In this document: positions 34,275 to 43,049 of the stretch, in pieces
How positions within the stretch are numbered: position 1 is the first letter of the stretch
Layout: each line of letters begins with the position of its first letter
From: Candidatus Gaiellasilicea maunaloa
GTDB taxonomy: Bacteria > Actinomycetota > Thermoleophilia > Gaiellales > Gaiellaceae
Direction of reading: 5' to 3'
NCBI GenBank assembly: GCA_024330215.1
Contig: JANDLU010000012.1
Span: 1-58,480, forward strand
Length of the DNA: 58,480 bases
Translations under genes and position numbers: made by a program
The notes under the pieces: model-generated
The model's database searches: none
What the model was told of the DNA's origin: nothing
The model's input: the letters and a program-made list of their open reading frames with translations, nothing else

Positions 34275-35719
34275 CGCCGTCGATGCCGATGCGAGAGTCG
34301 CTGCTGGTCAAGGGGGGCCGAATCGTCACGGCGGCTGACGACTACGTGGGCGACATCTTCATCGAGAACGAGACGGTTACGCTCATCGGCGAGTCGCTCG
34401 ACGTCCAGGCCGAGCGCGTGATCGACGCGAGCGGGAAGCTCGTCATGCCCGGGGCGATCGACCCGCACACGCACCTTGAAGCGCAGAGCGTCTTGACGAC
34501 CACGTGCGACGACTTCACCTCCGGCACGGTCTCGGCCGCATTCGGGGGCACCACGAGCCTGATCGACTTCTGCATGCAGACGCCTGGTGAGTCGTTCCCG
34601 AGCGCGCTCGCCTCCTACCACGAGAAGATCGAGCGCTGCGAGCCGGTGATCGACGTCGGTTTCCACATCGCAGTTACCGACCTCCGCGAGGGCGGCACGC
34701 TCGAGGATCTCGCGCGGCTTCCTGACGAGGGTGTTACCTCCTACAAGCTCTTCATGGCCTACAAGGGCGCCGTCATGGTCGACGACGAGACGCTCTTCAA
34801 GACGATGCAGATCGCGACCGAGACGGGCGCGCTCGTGATGGTGCACGCGGAGAATGGGGACGCGATCGACGTCCTCGTCAAGCAGGCGCTCGCCGAGGGC
34901 AAGACCGAGCCGAAGTACCACGCGCTGACGCGACCGCCCGAGACGGAGGGCGAGGCGACTAACCGCGCGATCCAGCTCGCCCGCGTCGCCCGCTCCCCGC
35001 TCTACGTCGTCCACGTCTCCTGCAAGGAGGCGATCGCGCCGATCGCCCGCGCCCGCGCGGAGGGCTGGCAGGTGTTCGGCGAGACCTGCCCGCAGTACCT
35101 CTTCATCGACGAGACGGTGCTCGACCAGCCGGGCTTCGAGGGCGCGAAGTACGTCTTCACGCCGCCGCCGCGGGCGCAGGAGAACCAGGAGCACCTCTGG
35201 CAGGCGCTTTCCACGGACGTGCTCTCGGTCGTCTCGACCGACCATTGTCCCCTGAACTGGAAGGGCCAGAAGACGCTCGGCATGGACGACTTCTCCAAGA
35301 TCCCGAACGGTGGCCCTGGGATCGAGAACCGCCTGCACATGCTGTACCACCACGGTGTGCGCGAGGGCCGGCTCACGCTCAACCGCTTCGTCGAGCTGAC
35401 GTCGACGAACGTCGCGAAGCTCTTCGGCCTCTATCCGCGGAAGGGGACGATCGCGGTTGGATCCGACGCCGACATCGTCGTCTGGGATCCCGCGAAGCGG
35501 CTGACGATCTCCGCGGCGACGCACCACTCGCAGGTCGACTACAACCTCTTCGAGGGCTGCGAGGTGGTGGGCGCGCCAGAGGTCGTGCTCGTCCGCGGTC
35601 AGGTGATCGTCGAGAACGACGAGCTCGTCGCCCAGCCCGGCGCGGGCGAGTTCATCAAGCGCGCCCGCTTCGGGGAACGGCTCGAGCCGACGTCACGAGC
35701 AGTAGCGGCCGCCTCGTGA
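34271..35719 (+). CDS. Dihydropyrimidinase / D-hydantoinase
   Basis: 482-residue amidohydrolase-superfamily cyclic amidase that opens hydantoin or dihydropyrimidine rings to N-carbamoyl amino acids. The binuclear metal site is complete: H66 and H68 (DPHTHLE), the lysine to be carboxylated K159 (TSYKLFMAYKG), H192 (MVHAENG), H248 (VVHVSC) and D324 (STDHCP). The C-terminal PRKGTIAVGSDADIVVWDP closing segment is family-typical. Length fits the class. Overlaps and spacing tie it to N-carbamoyl hydrolase, aminotransferase and aldehyde dehydrogenase genes. Whether it prefers dihydrouracil, a hydantoin or another cyclic imide cannot be read from sequence. Confidence 0.88.
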   Translation: MTPSMPMRESLLVKGGRIVTAADDYVGDIFIENETVTLIGESLDVQAERVIDASGKLVMPGAIDPHTHLEAQSVLTTTCDDFTSGTVSAAFGGTTSLIDFCMQTPGESFPSALASYHEKIERCEPVIDVGFHIAVTDLREGGTLEDLARLPDEGVTSYKLFMAYKGAVMVDDETLFKTMQIATETGALVMVHAENGDAIDVLVKQALAEGKTEPKYHALTRPPETEGEATNRAIQLARVARSPLYVVHVSCKEAIAPIARARAEGWQVFGETCPQYLFIDETVLDQPGFEGAKYVFTPPPRAQENQEHLWQALSTDVLSVVSTDHCPLNWKGQKTLGMDDFSKIPNGGPGIENRLHMLYHHGVREGRLTLNRFVELTSTNVAKLFGLYPRKGTIAVGSDADIVVWDPAKRLTISAATHHSQVDYNLFEGCEVVGAPEVVLVRGQVIVENDELVAQPGAGEFIKRARFGERLEPTSRAVAAAS

Positions 35720-35766
35720 CGCCCGTGTCTGCGACATCGAGCCCGGAACGACGAGAAGGCGCAAGA

Positions 35767-36777
35767 GTGAGAGACAGAGTGCGAATCGGCCTGATCGGAG
35801 CGGGTTGGATTGCCGGTCGGCACCTCGCCTCCCTAGGCGGCATCTCGGAGGCCGAGGTCGTCGCGGTGTGCGACATCGACGAGGAACGGGCACACCAGGC
35901 GCTCCCTTCCCCGGCGGCGAGGGCGTACGGCGCGTGGTGGGAGCTGCTCGAGCGCGAGTCCCTCGACGCCGTCTTCATCTGCACGCCCCCGCTCGCTCAC
36001 CGCGATCCCGCCGTCGCCGCCCTGAAGCTCGGGCTCGGCGTCTTCCTCGAGAAGCCGATCGGGCGCACGATCGAGGATGCCGCCGCGATCGTTGCTGCGG
36101 CTGCCAGGAGCGGGTCGGCATGCGCCATCGGCTACCAATGGCGGGGACTCGCGCCGCTCGACGATCTGCGGTCGGCACTCGAAGGGCAGACGCTCGGGCT
36201 GCTCGTCGGCTACAGCTTCGGTCCCCCCATACCGAGTCGCCCGTGGTTCTTCGATCGCAGGAAGAGCGGTGGCAACATCCTCGAGCGCGCCAGCCACCAT
36301 GTCGACCTTCAGCGGGCGATAGGCGGCGAGATTCTCAGCGTTCAGGCCGCCGCCGGGCGCGCCTCGCTCGGCCACGAGCACAACGGCGAGTCGGGCGACG
36401 TCGAAGAGGTCGTCTCGCTCATTCTCCACTTTGCCAGCGGGGCGCTCGGGGCCGTTCACGTGGCGTCGACCCGTTCGGGATTTCCGGAGATGCATGGCGC
36501 GGACTTCATCGCCGGCCAGGCCAGCTTCCATCTCGACCTCGATCCGAGCTTCGTGCTCACAGGCCGCATGGGCGATCGCACGATCGAGGTCGCGAGTCGG
36601 CAGGACCCCTTTGAGAGAAGTGTGGCGCGATTCGTGGAGACCGTCCTCACGAGAGATCCGGGTGCCGTCTTCTGTAGCCCTGTGGACGCCCTGGAGACGC
36701 TCAAAGTCACTCTCGCGTGCGAGCGAGCGCTCGAGACCGGCGAGACCGTCGTCGTGCGGGAGCTCTTCTGCGGATGA
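35767..36777 (+). CDS. Gfo/Idh/MocA-family oxidoreductase
   Basis: 336-residue dehydrogenase. The Rossmann start is RIGLIGAGWIAGRHLASLGG, then VFICTPPLAHRDPAVAALKL and LEKPIGRTIEDAA (EKP motif). The C-terminal part contains the GGNILERASHHVDLQRAIGG segment, with the histidines where the catalytic His lies. I chose the GTG at 35767, seven bases after GAGAAGG and close to the fold's first strand. A GTG at 35716 that overlaps the hydantoinase stop is the alternative. Its paralogue at 25128 is only distantly similar, so the two probably act on different intermediates. Confidence 0.8.
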   Translation: MRDRVRIGLIGAGWIAGRHLASLGGISEAEVVAVCDIDEERAHQALPSPAARAYGAWWELLERESLDAVFICTPPLAHRDPAVAALKLGLGVFLEKPIGRTIEDAAAIVAAAARSGSACAIGYQWRGLAPLDDLRSALEGQTLGLLVGYSFGPPIPSRPWFFDRRKSGGNILERASHHVDLQRAIGGEILSVQAAAGRASLGHEHNGESGDVEEVVSLILHFASGALGAVHVASTRSGFPEMHGADFIAGQASFHLDLDPSFVLTGRMGDRTIEVASRQDPFERSVARFVETVLTRDPGAVFCSPVDALETLKVTLACERALETGETVVVRELFCG

Positions 36778-36792
36778 AACCGGAGCGAGGAC

Positions 36793-37584
36793 ATGCCTGA
36801 GCTCGCCCACCTCACCTGGCTCGAGGCCCAGGAGGCACTGGCGGACGCTCGTCTCGCGCTCGTGCCGATCGGAAGCTGCGAACAGCACGGGCCTCATCTG
36901 ACGCTCGACACCGACACCGCGATCGCGCATGGGTTCTCCCGGCGTCTCGCCGACGACCTCGGCGACCGAGCGGTCCTGTGCCCTCCGCTCGGCTACGGCC
37001 TCTCCGAGCACCATCTCGGCTTTCCGGGCACGATCACGCTGCGCCCAAGCACGCTGCTCGGCTTCCTCTCCGACCTGGTCGAGAGCCTCGCCCACTGGGG
37101 ACTTCGACGCCTGCTGGTCGTGAACGGCCACGGCGGCAACATCGACGGCATCCGCTTGGCCGCGCGGGCGGCGCGCCGCGATCACGGCGCTCTCCTGGCC
37201 GGGCTGATGTGGGCGCAGCTGGCGGCGGACGCGATCGCCGAGCGAGTGACGAGCGAGCGCTACGGCCATGCCTGCGAGATCGAGACGTCGGTGGCGATGG
37301 TACTGGCGCCGGCTTCGCTTCACGCCGAGCGGATCTCGGCGCCACGGAGCAAGCCGTCGTCGAGCCCGCTGACGGATCCGCCTGGAGCGCGCGTCGATCG
37401 CGCGACCTGGTTCGAGGAGTGGACCGAGGACGGAGCGCTCGGCGATCCACGGCTGGCGAGTCACGAGCTCGGCGAGGCCGTCGTCGAGGTCGCCTACACG
37501 CGGGCGCTCCGGTTCGCCGAAGACTTTGCCGAAGAGCCGCCGCCCGAGAAAGGAGCTCGAGGATGGAAGCTGCCGAATCGATAG
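36793..37584 (+). CDS. Creatininase-family amidohydrolase
   Basis: 263 residues with the metal-site motifs CEQHGPHLTLDTDTAIAH, VVNGHGGN and ACEIETS in the normal order, so metal binding and catalysis look intact. The family cleaves amide bonds in small cyclic or N-formyl compounds. In this operon it could act on a cyclic amide alongside or before the hydantoinase. It overlaps the next gene by 22 bases, which is longer than the usual four-base coupling here. Creatinine itself is not specifically indicated: no creatinase or sarcosine oxidase is nearby. Confidence 0.8.
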   Translation: MPELAHLTWLEAQEALADARLALVPIGSCEQHGPHLTLDTDTAIAHGFSRRLADDLGDRAVLCPPLGYGLSEHHLGFPGTITLRPSTLLGFLSDLVESLAHWGLRRLLVVNGHGGNIDGIRLAARAARRDHGALLAGLMWAQLAADAIAERVTSERYGHACEIETSVAMVLAPASLHAERISAPRSKPSSSPLTDPPGARVDRATWFEEWTEDGALGDPRLASHELGEAVVEVAYTRALRFAEDFAEEPPPEKGARGWKLPNR

Positions 37585-39044
37585 CCGGCCCCAGGCGCGT
37601 CCGCCTCTTCGTCGCCGACGACTGGGTCGACGGCGTCGGGGCCGAGCCGCTGCGGGTGACGAGCCCGGCGACGGGCGAGGAGATTGCCCTCGTCGAGCAG
37701 GGAACGCGCGCCGATGTCGCCCGAGCGATCGAGGCGGCGACGGGCGCGCTCGAGCCGCTCGCGCGCATGACCGCCTTCGAGCGGGGCGGGCTCTGCCACC
37801 GGATCGCCGACCGCCTGCTCGAGCGGCGGGAGGAGATCGCGCGCGACATCACCGCCGAGCAGGGCAAGCCGTTCCGGTCGCAGGCGCTCCCCGAGGTGGA
37901 CGTCGCCGCCGAGATGTTCCGCGACGCCGCCGAGTCCGCGCGACGGCTCGACTCGGCTGTGCATCCAAGTTCCGACCCCGCCAAGCGCGTCCTGACGATC
38001 CGCCAGGCGCGGGGGGTCTACGGGATCATCACCCCTTGGAACTTCCCGCTCGCGATCCCGAGCGAATATCTCTCCGCCGGGCTCGCGACCGGCAACGCGA
38101 TGGTCTGGAAGCCGTCGGAGTGGACGCCGCTCTCCGCCTGGCACCTGATGCGCTGCTTCCTCGACGCCGGCGTGCCGGAGGGAACTCTCAGCCTCGTCCT
38201 CGGCGCGCCCGACGAGGTCGGAGACGAGGTCGCCGGGAACCCCGGCATCGTCGCGATCGGGCTGACCGGCAGCAGCCGCACGGGCGAGCTCGTCGCTCGC
38301 CGCGCCGCCGGCAAGCCGATGCTGCTCGAGCTCGGCGGCAACGGCCCGACGATCATCTTCGACGACGCGGATGTCGCCAAGGCGATCCGGCAGACGGCGT
38401 TCGGATCCTTCGAGAACGCCGGGCAGATCTGCAACTCGACCGAGCGGATCCTCGTCCACGCACGGCTGCACGACGAGGTCGTCGCCGGCCTCGTCGACGA
38501 GGCGGCCAAGGTGCGGCTGGGCTCGCCGTTCGAGGACGAGACGACCATGGGTCCGGTTGCGAACGAGCCGACCGCGGCGAAGATGGACTCGCACCTCGAG
38601 GACGCGCGCGAGCGCGGAGCCGAGATCGTCTTCGGGGGCGCCCGGGCCGGCGGCTTCCCGACCAGTCTCTACTACGAGCCGACGGTTCTCGACGGGGTGA
38701 CGACGGCGATGCGCTTGAACGTCGAGGAGACGTTCGGTCCAGTCGCCCCGGTGCTGACCTTCTCGGACGAGGACGAGGCGCTCGCCTGGGCGAACTCGGC
38801 TCCGTTCGGGCTCAACGGCAGCGTCTTCACGCGGGATATCGGGCGGGCGCTACGGGTCGCGGAGAAGCTGCAGACGGGCACCGTCAACATCAACGAGACG
38901 TCGGCCTACTGGCAGCCGCATACGCCGGCCGGAGGCTTCACCGGAAAGAAGAGCGGCATGGGCCGGATCGGCGGCATCTACACCCTGCTCGAGATGACCC
39001 AGGTCAAGACGATCACGATCGACATCGAGGAGGGAAGCTCATGA
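37563..39044 (+). CDS. NAD(P)-dependent aldehyde dehydrogenase
   Basis: 493 residues with ALDH landmarks: ITPWNFPLAIP with oxyanion Asn160, K183 (WKPSEWTP), the coenzyme loop TGSSRTGE, general base E256 (LELGGNGP) and catalytic Cys290 (ENAGQICNSTERI). It would oxidise an aldehyde made by the neighbouring aminotransferase to the acid. Sequence style is that of succinate-semialdehyde/aminobutyraldehyde-type enzymes rather than CoA-acylating methylmalonate-semialdehyde dehydrogenases. The ATG at 37563 follows GGAGCTCGAGG. The end overlaps the aminotransferase start (ATGA). Confidence 0.88.
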   Translation: MEAAESIAGPRRVRLFVADDWVDGVGAEPLRVTSPATGEEIALVEQGTRADVARAIEAATGALEPLARMTAFERGGLCHRIADRLLERREEIARDITAEQGKPFRSQALPEVDVAAEMFRDAAESARRLDSAVHPSSDPAKRVLTIRQARGVYGIITPWNFPLAIPSEYLSAGLATGNAMVWKPSEWTPLSAWHLMRCFLDAGVPEGTLSLVLGAPDEVGDEVAGNPGIVAIGLTGSSRTGELVARRAAGKPMLLELGGNGPTIIFDDADVAKAIRQTAFGSFENAGQICNSTERILVHARLHDEVVAGLVDEAAKVRLGSPFEDETTMGPVANEPTAAKMDSHLEDARERGAEIVFGGARAGGFPTSLYYEPTVLDGVTTAMRLNVEETFGPVAPVLTFSDEDEALAWANSAPFGLNGSVFTRDIGRALRVAEKLQTGTVNINETSAYWQPHTPAGGFTGKKSGMGRIGGIYTLLEMTQVKTITIDIEEGSS

Positions 39045-40309
39045 AGGTCATCCCCGGGCGAGAGAAGTCGGCGCGGCTGAACGCGCGCGCCGTGCGACGG
39101 ATTCCCGGCGGAGTCAACTCGAACGTTCGCCTCGATGCTCCCCGCGTCTTCTTCGAGCGCGGGCAGGGAGCGTGGCTCTGGGACGTCGACGGCAACGACT
39201 ACGTCGACTACCTCCTGGGCCAGGGGCCTGCGTTTCTCGGCCATGCGCCCGAGCCCGTCCTGCAAGCCGTCGAGGCGGCCTCACGCAAGGGGATGGTCTA
39301 CGGAGCGCAGCACCCCCTCGAGGTCGAGGCGGCGGAGCGCCTGTGCGAGCTGCTCGGCTGGGCGGAGATGGTTCGGCTCGGGTCGACGGGCACCGAAATG
39401 GTCCAGGCGGCGCTTCGCCTCGCTCGCGCCGCGACCGGACGGGAACAGTTCGTCCGCTTCGAGGGGCACTACCACGGCTGGCTCGACAACGTCCTGATCG
39501 CGCCGCAGCCCGGGCCGGCCGCGCCGGCCAGCGCTGGCCAGCTCCCGGAGGCTCTCGCGGATTCGATCGTCCTCCCCTGGAACGACCTCGATCTCGTCGC
39601 GGAGACGCTCGAGCAGCGGGGAGACGAGATCTGCGCGGTGCTGATGGAGCCGGCGATGCTGAACGCGGGCGCCGTCGCGCCCGACCCGGGCTACCTCGGG
39701 GGCGTGCGGGAGGTCTGCCGGCGGACGGGCGTCCTCCTGATCTTCGACGAGGTCATCACCGGCTTCCGGCTCGCAGCCGGCGGGGCGGCCGAGCGTTTCG
39801 GGGTAGCGCCCGACCTCGCCGTCTACGGCAAGGCGATGGCGGGCGGCTGGCCGGTCGCCGCGCTCGCGGGGCCGGCGGCGCTGATGGAGAGGTTCGGGAG
39901 CAAGGAGGTAACGCACGCCGGCACCCTCAACGCGAACGTCATGGCCTCGGCCGCCACCGTCGCGACGCTCGAGCTCCTCCTCACCGATCCTCCCTACGCG
40001 CGCATCGAGGAGATCGGCGCCAAGCTGATGGCGGAGCTCGGCGAGCTCGCCGCCTCCGCCTCCCTGCCGCTCCGGATCCAGGGCTTCCCGGCGGCGTTCC
40101 ATGCGTCCTTCGGTGAGCCTGGCGACGCCCGGACCTATCGCGACCTGCAGGCCCTCGACGCCGCGCGCTACGCGCGCCTGGCCCAGCGGCTCTTCGAAGA
40201 AGGCGTCTGGGTGGCGGCGCGCGGCATCTGGTACGTCTCCGCCGCCCACGGCGAGCGGGAGCTCGAGATCACGCTCGAGCGGGCTGCAGCCGCGCTGGAA
40301 GGGGCGTGA
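39041..40309 (+). CDS. Class III PLP aminotransferase (GSA-aminotransferase-like)
   Basis: 422 residues, fold type I. The N-terminal segment RRIPGGVNSNVRLDAPRVFF is that of glutamate-1-semialdehyde aminomutase relatives. STGTEMVQAALRLARAATGR forms the phosphate site, D236 is in LLIFDEVITGFR, and PLP lysine K264 is in AVYGKAMAGGWP. In this operon an omega- or beta-amino-acid:pyruvate transaminase is more likely than haem synthesis, because the upstream steps would release an amine and the next gene upstream oxidises aldehydes. Overlap with the ALDH gene (ATGA) supports coupled production. Confidence 0.85.
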   Translation: MKVIPGREKSARLNARAVRRIPGGVNSNVRLDAPRVFFERGQGAWLWDVDGNDYVDYLLGQGPAFLGHAPEPVLQAVEAASRKGMVYGAQHPLEVEAAERLCELLGWAEMVRLGSTGTEMVQAALRLARAATGREQFVRFEGHYHGWLDNVLIAPQPGPAAPASAGQLPEALADSIVLPWNDLDLVAETLEQRGDEICAVLMEPAMLNAGAVAPDPGYLGGVREVCRRTGVLLIFDEVITGFRLAAGGAAERFGVAPDLAVYGKAMAGGWPVAALAGPAALMERFGSKEVTHAGTLNANVMASAATVATLELLLTDPPYARIEEIGAKLMAELGELAASASLPLRIQGFPAAFHASFGEPGDARTYRDLQALDAARYARLAQRLFEEGVWVAARGIWYVSAAHGERELEITLERAAAALEGA

Positions 40310-40316
40310 GGACGAC

Positions 40317-41120
40317 ATGACCACGAGCCTCATCCGAGTCGGGGTCGCCCAGGTGCCGCAGACGGCCGATCTGACCGAGAATCTCGCCAAGGCGCTCGAG
40401 TACATGGAGCGGGCCGCCGACGAGGGCGTGGAGCTTCTCTGCTTTCCCGAGACCCATCTCTCCGCCTATCGCGTCGGCGTCCTCACGCCGGAGGCGCCCT
40501 GTGCGGAGGGCGAGCTGGCGCAGGCGCTCGAGCAAGTCGCCGAGCGCTGCGGTGAGCTCTCCCTCGGCGTCGTCCTGGGCACCGAGACGCCAAATCCCGG
40601 CGGGAAGCCCTTCAACACCGCGGCCGTGATCGACGAGGGCGGCAGAATCGTCGCGCGTCACCACAAGTCCAGGCTCACGCCGAAGGATGCGCTCGGCTAT
40701 GCCGCGGGCGCCGGGCCGACGTCGTTCGTGTTCAAGGGAATCCCGATGGGAGTCGTGATCTGCTTCGAGGGCTTCCGCTTCCCCGAGACGACGCGAGAGC
40801 TCGCGAGGCAGGGCGCGAGGGTCATCTTCCATCCCCAGTTCAATCACATCCTGCCCGGCATGGAGTGGAAGCTGCCCGTCCACGAAGCTCTGCTCGTCGC
40901 CCGCGCCGCCGAGAACACGGTCTACGTCGTCTCGGCGAACATGAGCCATCCCCTCAACAACTGCCGGTCGCTCGTGATCGCCCCGAACGGCCTGATCCAG
41001 GCGGCCTCCGACCTCACGCGGGAGATGCTGCTCGTCGGCGACATCGACCCGACGCGGGCGACCCATGCCTTCCTCAAGGACGATCCCGAGGAAATGATGA
41101 AGGCCCTCGCGGAGGTGTAG
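40317..41120 (+). CDS. Carbon-nitrogen hydrolase (nitrilase superfamily)
   Basis: 267-residue enzyme with the Glu-Lys-Cys triad E45 (CFPETHLSA), K117 (RHHKSRL) and C149 (VVICFEGFRF). The superfamily includes N-carbamoyl-amino-acid amidohydrolases, beta-ureidopropionase and omega-amidase. Next to a hydantoinase the decarbamoylating function is most attractive, which would make it an alternative or complement to the cysteine hydrolase at 32806. It is short for beta-ureidopropionase (about 380), nearer to bacterial N-carbamylputrescine or omega-amidase size. ATG eight bases after the aminotransferase stop. Confidence 0.82.
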   Translation: MTTSLIRVGVAQVPQTADLTENLAKALEYMERAADEGVELLCFPETHLSAYRVGVLTPEAPCAEGELAQALEQVAERCGELSLGVVLGTETPNPGGKPFNTAAVIDEGGRIVARHHKSRLTPKDALGYAAGAGPTSFVFKGIPMGVVICFEGFRFPETTRELARQGARVIFHPQFNHILPGMEWKLPVHEALLVARAAENTVYVVSANMSHPLNNCRSLVIAPNGLIQAASDLTREMLLVGDIDPTRATHAFLKDDPEEMMKALAEV

Positions 41121-41127
41121 GGGCCGC

Positions 41128-42600
41128 ATGCGAGTCGGCGTCGTCGGACTCTGGCACGAGACGAACACCTACTCGGCTCGCGCGACGTCTCTGCGCGAGT
41201 TCGAAGCCTTCGAGTTCCTCCGCGGCGACGATGTCTTCCGCCGCCACGCCGGCACGGCAACAGTCATCGGAGGGATGCTCGAGTCGACCGATCTCGAGCT
41301 CGTGCCCATCCTCTCGGCCGGCGCCTGGCCGGCCGGGCCGGTGACGCAGGATGCGCTCGAGGCGATCTTCGGGGCGGTGGAGCGAGAGCTCGAGGCGGCG
41401 CGCCCGCTCGACGGGCTGCTGCTCAACCTCCACGGGGCCATGGTCGGCGAGCAGCTCGGCGACCCCGAGCTCGAGCTCGTGCAGCGCCTGCGCGCCGAGC
41501 TCGGCGAGGTGGCGGTCGCGGCCGTGCTCGATCTCCACGGCAACCCGTCGCCCGCGCTGATCGAGCTCTGCGACGCGATCGTCGCCTACGACACCTATCC
41601 GCACATCGACATGCGGGCTCGGGGGCGCGAGGCGGCACGACTGCTCGCGGAGATCATCCGCGGCCGCGCCCTCCGCACCTTCGCCGGGAAGGTGCCGCTC
41701 CTCTCGAGCCCGCTCGCGCAGGCCACCGACGAGCGGCCGATGCGCGAGCTCAAGGCCCGGGCGCAAGAGCTCGCCGACCAGACGGGCGTCGCACGCATCT
41801 CCCTCCTCCCCGGCTTCCCCTACAGCGACGTGGAGCGAGCCGGCTTCACCATTCTCGTGACGTCCGAGCGAAAGGACGAGGCGACCGCCCGGGACGCCGT
41901 TGCCACGCTCATGCGGGAAGTGGAGGCGCTTCGAGACGAGTTCAAGATCGTGAGAGACGACCCGGTCACTGCGGTCAGCCGCGCACTCGAGGCGCGCAAG
42001 CGGCCGGTTGTCCTCGTCGACGTGGCGGACAACGTCGGGGGCGGCGCTCCGGGCGACGGGACCGCACTCCTGGCCGAGCTCCTCGACCGAGGAGCGACGG
42101 GGGCTGTCGTGCCGGTGGCCGACGAAGGGGTAGCTCGCGAGGCTGCGCGCGTCGGCGCGGGAGGGACGCTCCGCGCCGACGTGGGCGGGAAGACCGACGC
42201 CTGGCACGGCAGCCCGGTCCCGATCGTCGGCCGGGTGGATCGCGTCACCGACGGACGCTACCGAAGCACCGGCTCGTGGATGACCGGACAGGAGTTCTCG
42301 ATGGGCACTACAGCCGTCCTCGACGTGAACGGCGCCACGCTCGTCGTGACCGAGCGCGCCGTCCCTCCCTTCCACGCGGAGCAGCTCCTCTCGGTCGGTA
42401 TCGATCCGCGTGAGGCAGCCGTACTCGTCGTGAAAGGTGCCATCGCCTGGCGCGCCGCGTACGGCGACATCGCCGGAACGGTCATCGAGGTCGACACGCC
42501 GGGCATCTGCCCGCTCGATCCGACTCGTCTCCAGAGGAAGACCATGCCGATGCGTCTCGATCCCCACTCGCTCGCACCGCAGGAGCGCTCGGACGCATGA
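41128..42600 (+). CDS. M81/MlrC-family metallohydrolase
   Basis: 490 residues of the MlrC (microcystinase C) family: N-terminal VGVVGLWHETNTYS, a LNLHGAMV strand, the metal-site DLHGNPSPALI and YDTYPHIDMRARGREAA, and a C-terminal domain beginning VVLVDVADNVGGGAPGDGT. Members occur mostly in catabolic operons with ABC transporters, far beyond microcystin degraders, and are thought to hydrolyse peptide or amide bonds. Its position between the carbon-nitrogen hydrolase and RidA suggests a further amide-cleaving step. Its stop overlaps the RidA start (ATGA). Confidence 0.8.
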   Translation: MRVGVVGLWHETNTYSARATSLREFEAFEFLRGDDVFRRHAGTATVIGGMLESTDLELVPILSAGAWPAGPVTQDALEAIFGAVERELEAARPLDGLLLNLHGAMVGEQLGDPELELVQRLRAELGEVAVAAVLDLHGNPSPALIELCDAIVAYDTYPHIDMRARGREAARLLAEIIRGRALRTFAGKVPLLSSPLAQATDERPMRELKARAQELADQTGVARISLLPGFPYSDVERAGFTILVTSERKDEATARDAVATLMREVEALRDEFKIVRDDPVTAVSRALEARKRPVVLVDVADNVGGGAPGDGTALLAELLDRGATGAVVPVADEGVAREAARVGAGGTLRADVGGKTDAWHGSPVPIVGRVDRVTDGRYRSTGSWMTGQEFSMGTTAVLDVNGATLVVTERAVPPFHAEQLLSVGIDPREAAVLVVKGAIAWRAAYGDIAGTVIEVDTPGICPLDPTRLQRKTMPMRLDPHSLAPQERSDA

Positions 42601-43049
42601 CGCCGGACGAACGCCTTGCCGAGCTCGGCCTCGAGCTCCCGGAGATGCCGGCCACCCCGTACGAGCCTAAGCTTCGGCTCGTGACAGTGCACGGCGGGCT
42701 CGCTTACCTCTCCGGCATCGGCCCCATAGGTCTGCAAGGCGCGATCGGCAGCGAGCTCGGCATCGAGGAGGGTTACGAGGCAGCCCGGCAGACCGCGCTC
42801 CTGGCGCTTCGCCAGATCACCGACGCGCTCGGCGAGCTCGATCGGGTGGCTCGCTGGCTTCGCGTCCTCGGGTTCGTCCGCTCGGCGCCCGGGTTCGGCG
42901 AGCAGCCGCGGGTCCTGAACGGCTTCTCCGACCTGATCGTCGACGTGTACGGCGAGGAGCGCGGCCTCTGCTCGCGCTCGGCGATCGGAACGAGCGAGCT
43001 TCCGCTCGGCATCCCGGTGGAGGTCGAGGCAATCGTCGCCCTCCGCTAG
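42597..43049 (+). CDS. RidA/YjgF-family imine/enamine deaminase
   Basis: 150 residues, the usual RidA length with a small N-terminal extension. Landmarks are GGLAYLSGIGPIGLQG, RQTALLALRQITDALGELDR and a C-terminal RSAIGTSELPLGIPVEVEAI. In RidA the Arg in this last segment binds the substrate carboxylate, and an Arg is present here (SRSAIGTSELP). RidA proteins hydrolyse reactive imines or enamines formed by PLP and oxidase enzymes. It is the last gene of the eleven-gene operon, coupled by ATGA to the M81 gene. Confidence 0.85.
   Translation: MTPDERLAELGLELPEMPATPYEPKLRLVTVHGGLAYLSGIGPIGLQGAIGSELGIEEGYEAARQTALLALRQITDALGELDRVARWLRVLGFVRSAPGFGEQPRVLNGFSDLIVDVYGEERGLCSRSAIGTSELPLGIPVEVEAIVALR

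Noticed and set aside
36793-37584. Creatinine degradation pathway
   Set aside because: The creatininase fold is broad, and no creatinase-type partner or sarcosine oxidase lies nearby. The M24 protein at 50296 belongs to a separate peptide operon.
34271-40309. Standard reductive pyrimidine catabolism (Pyd) operon
   Set aside because: Dihydropyrimidinase-, carbamoyl-hydrolase-, aminotransferase- and aldehyde-dehydrogenase-like genes are there, but dihydropyrimidine dehydrogenase is missing and the added MlrC-, creatininase- and MocA-type genes do not fit that pathway.
39041-40309. hemL (glutamate-1-semialdehyde aminomutase) for haem synthesis
   Set aside because: Sequence is in the same class III branch, but the gene is embedded by overlap in a catabolic operon with no tetrapyrrole genes.
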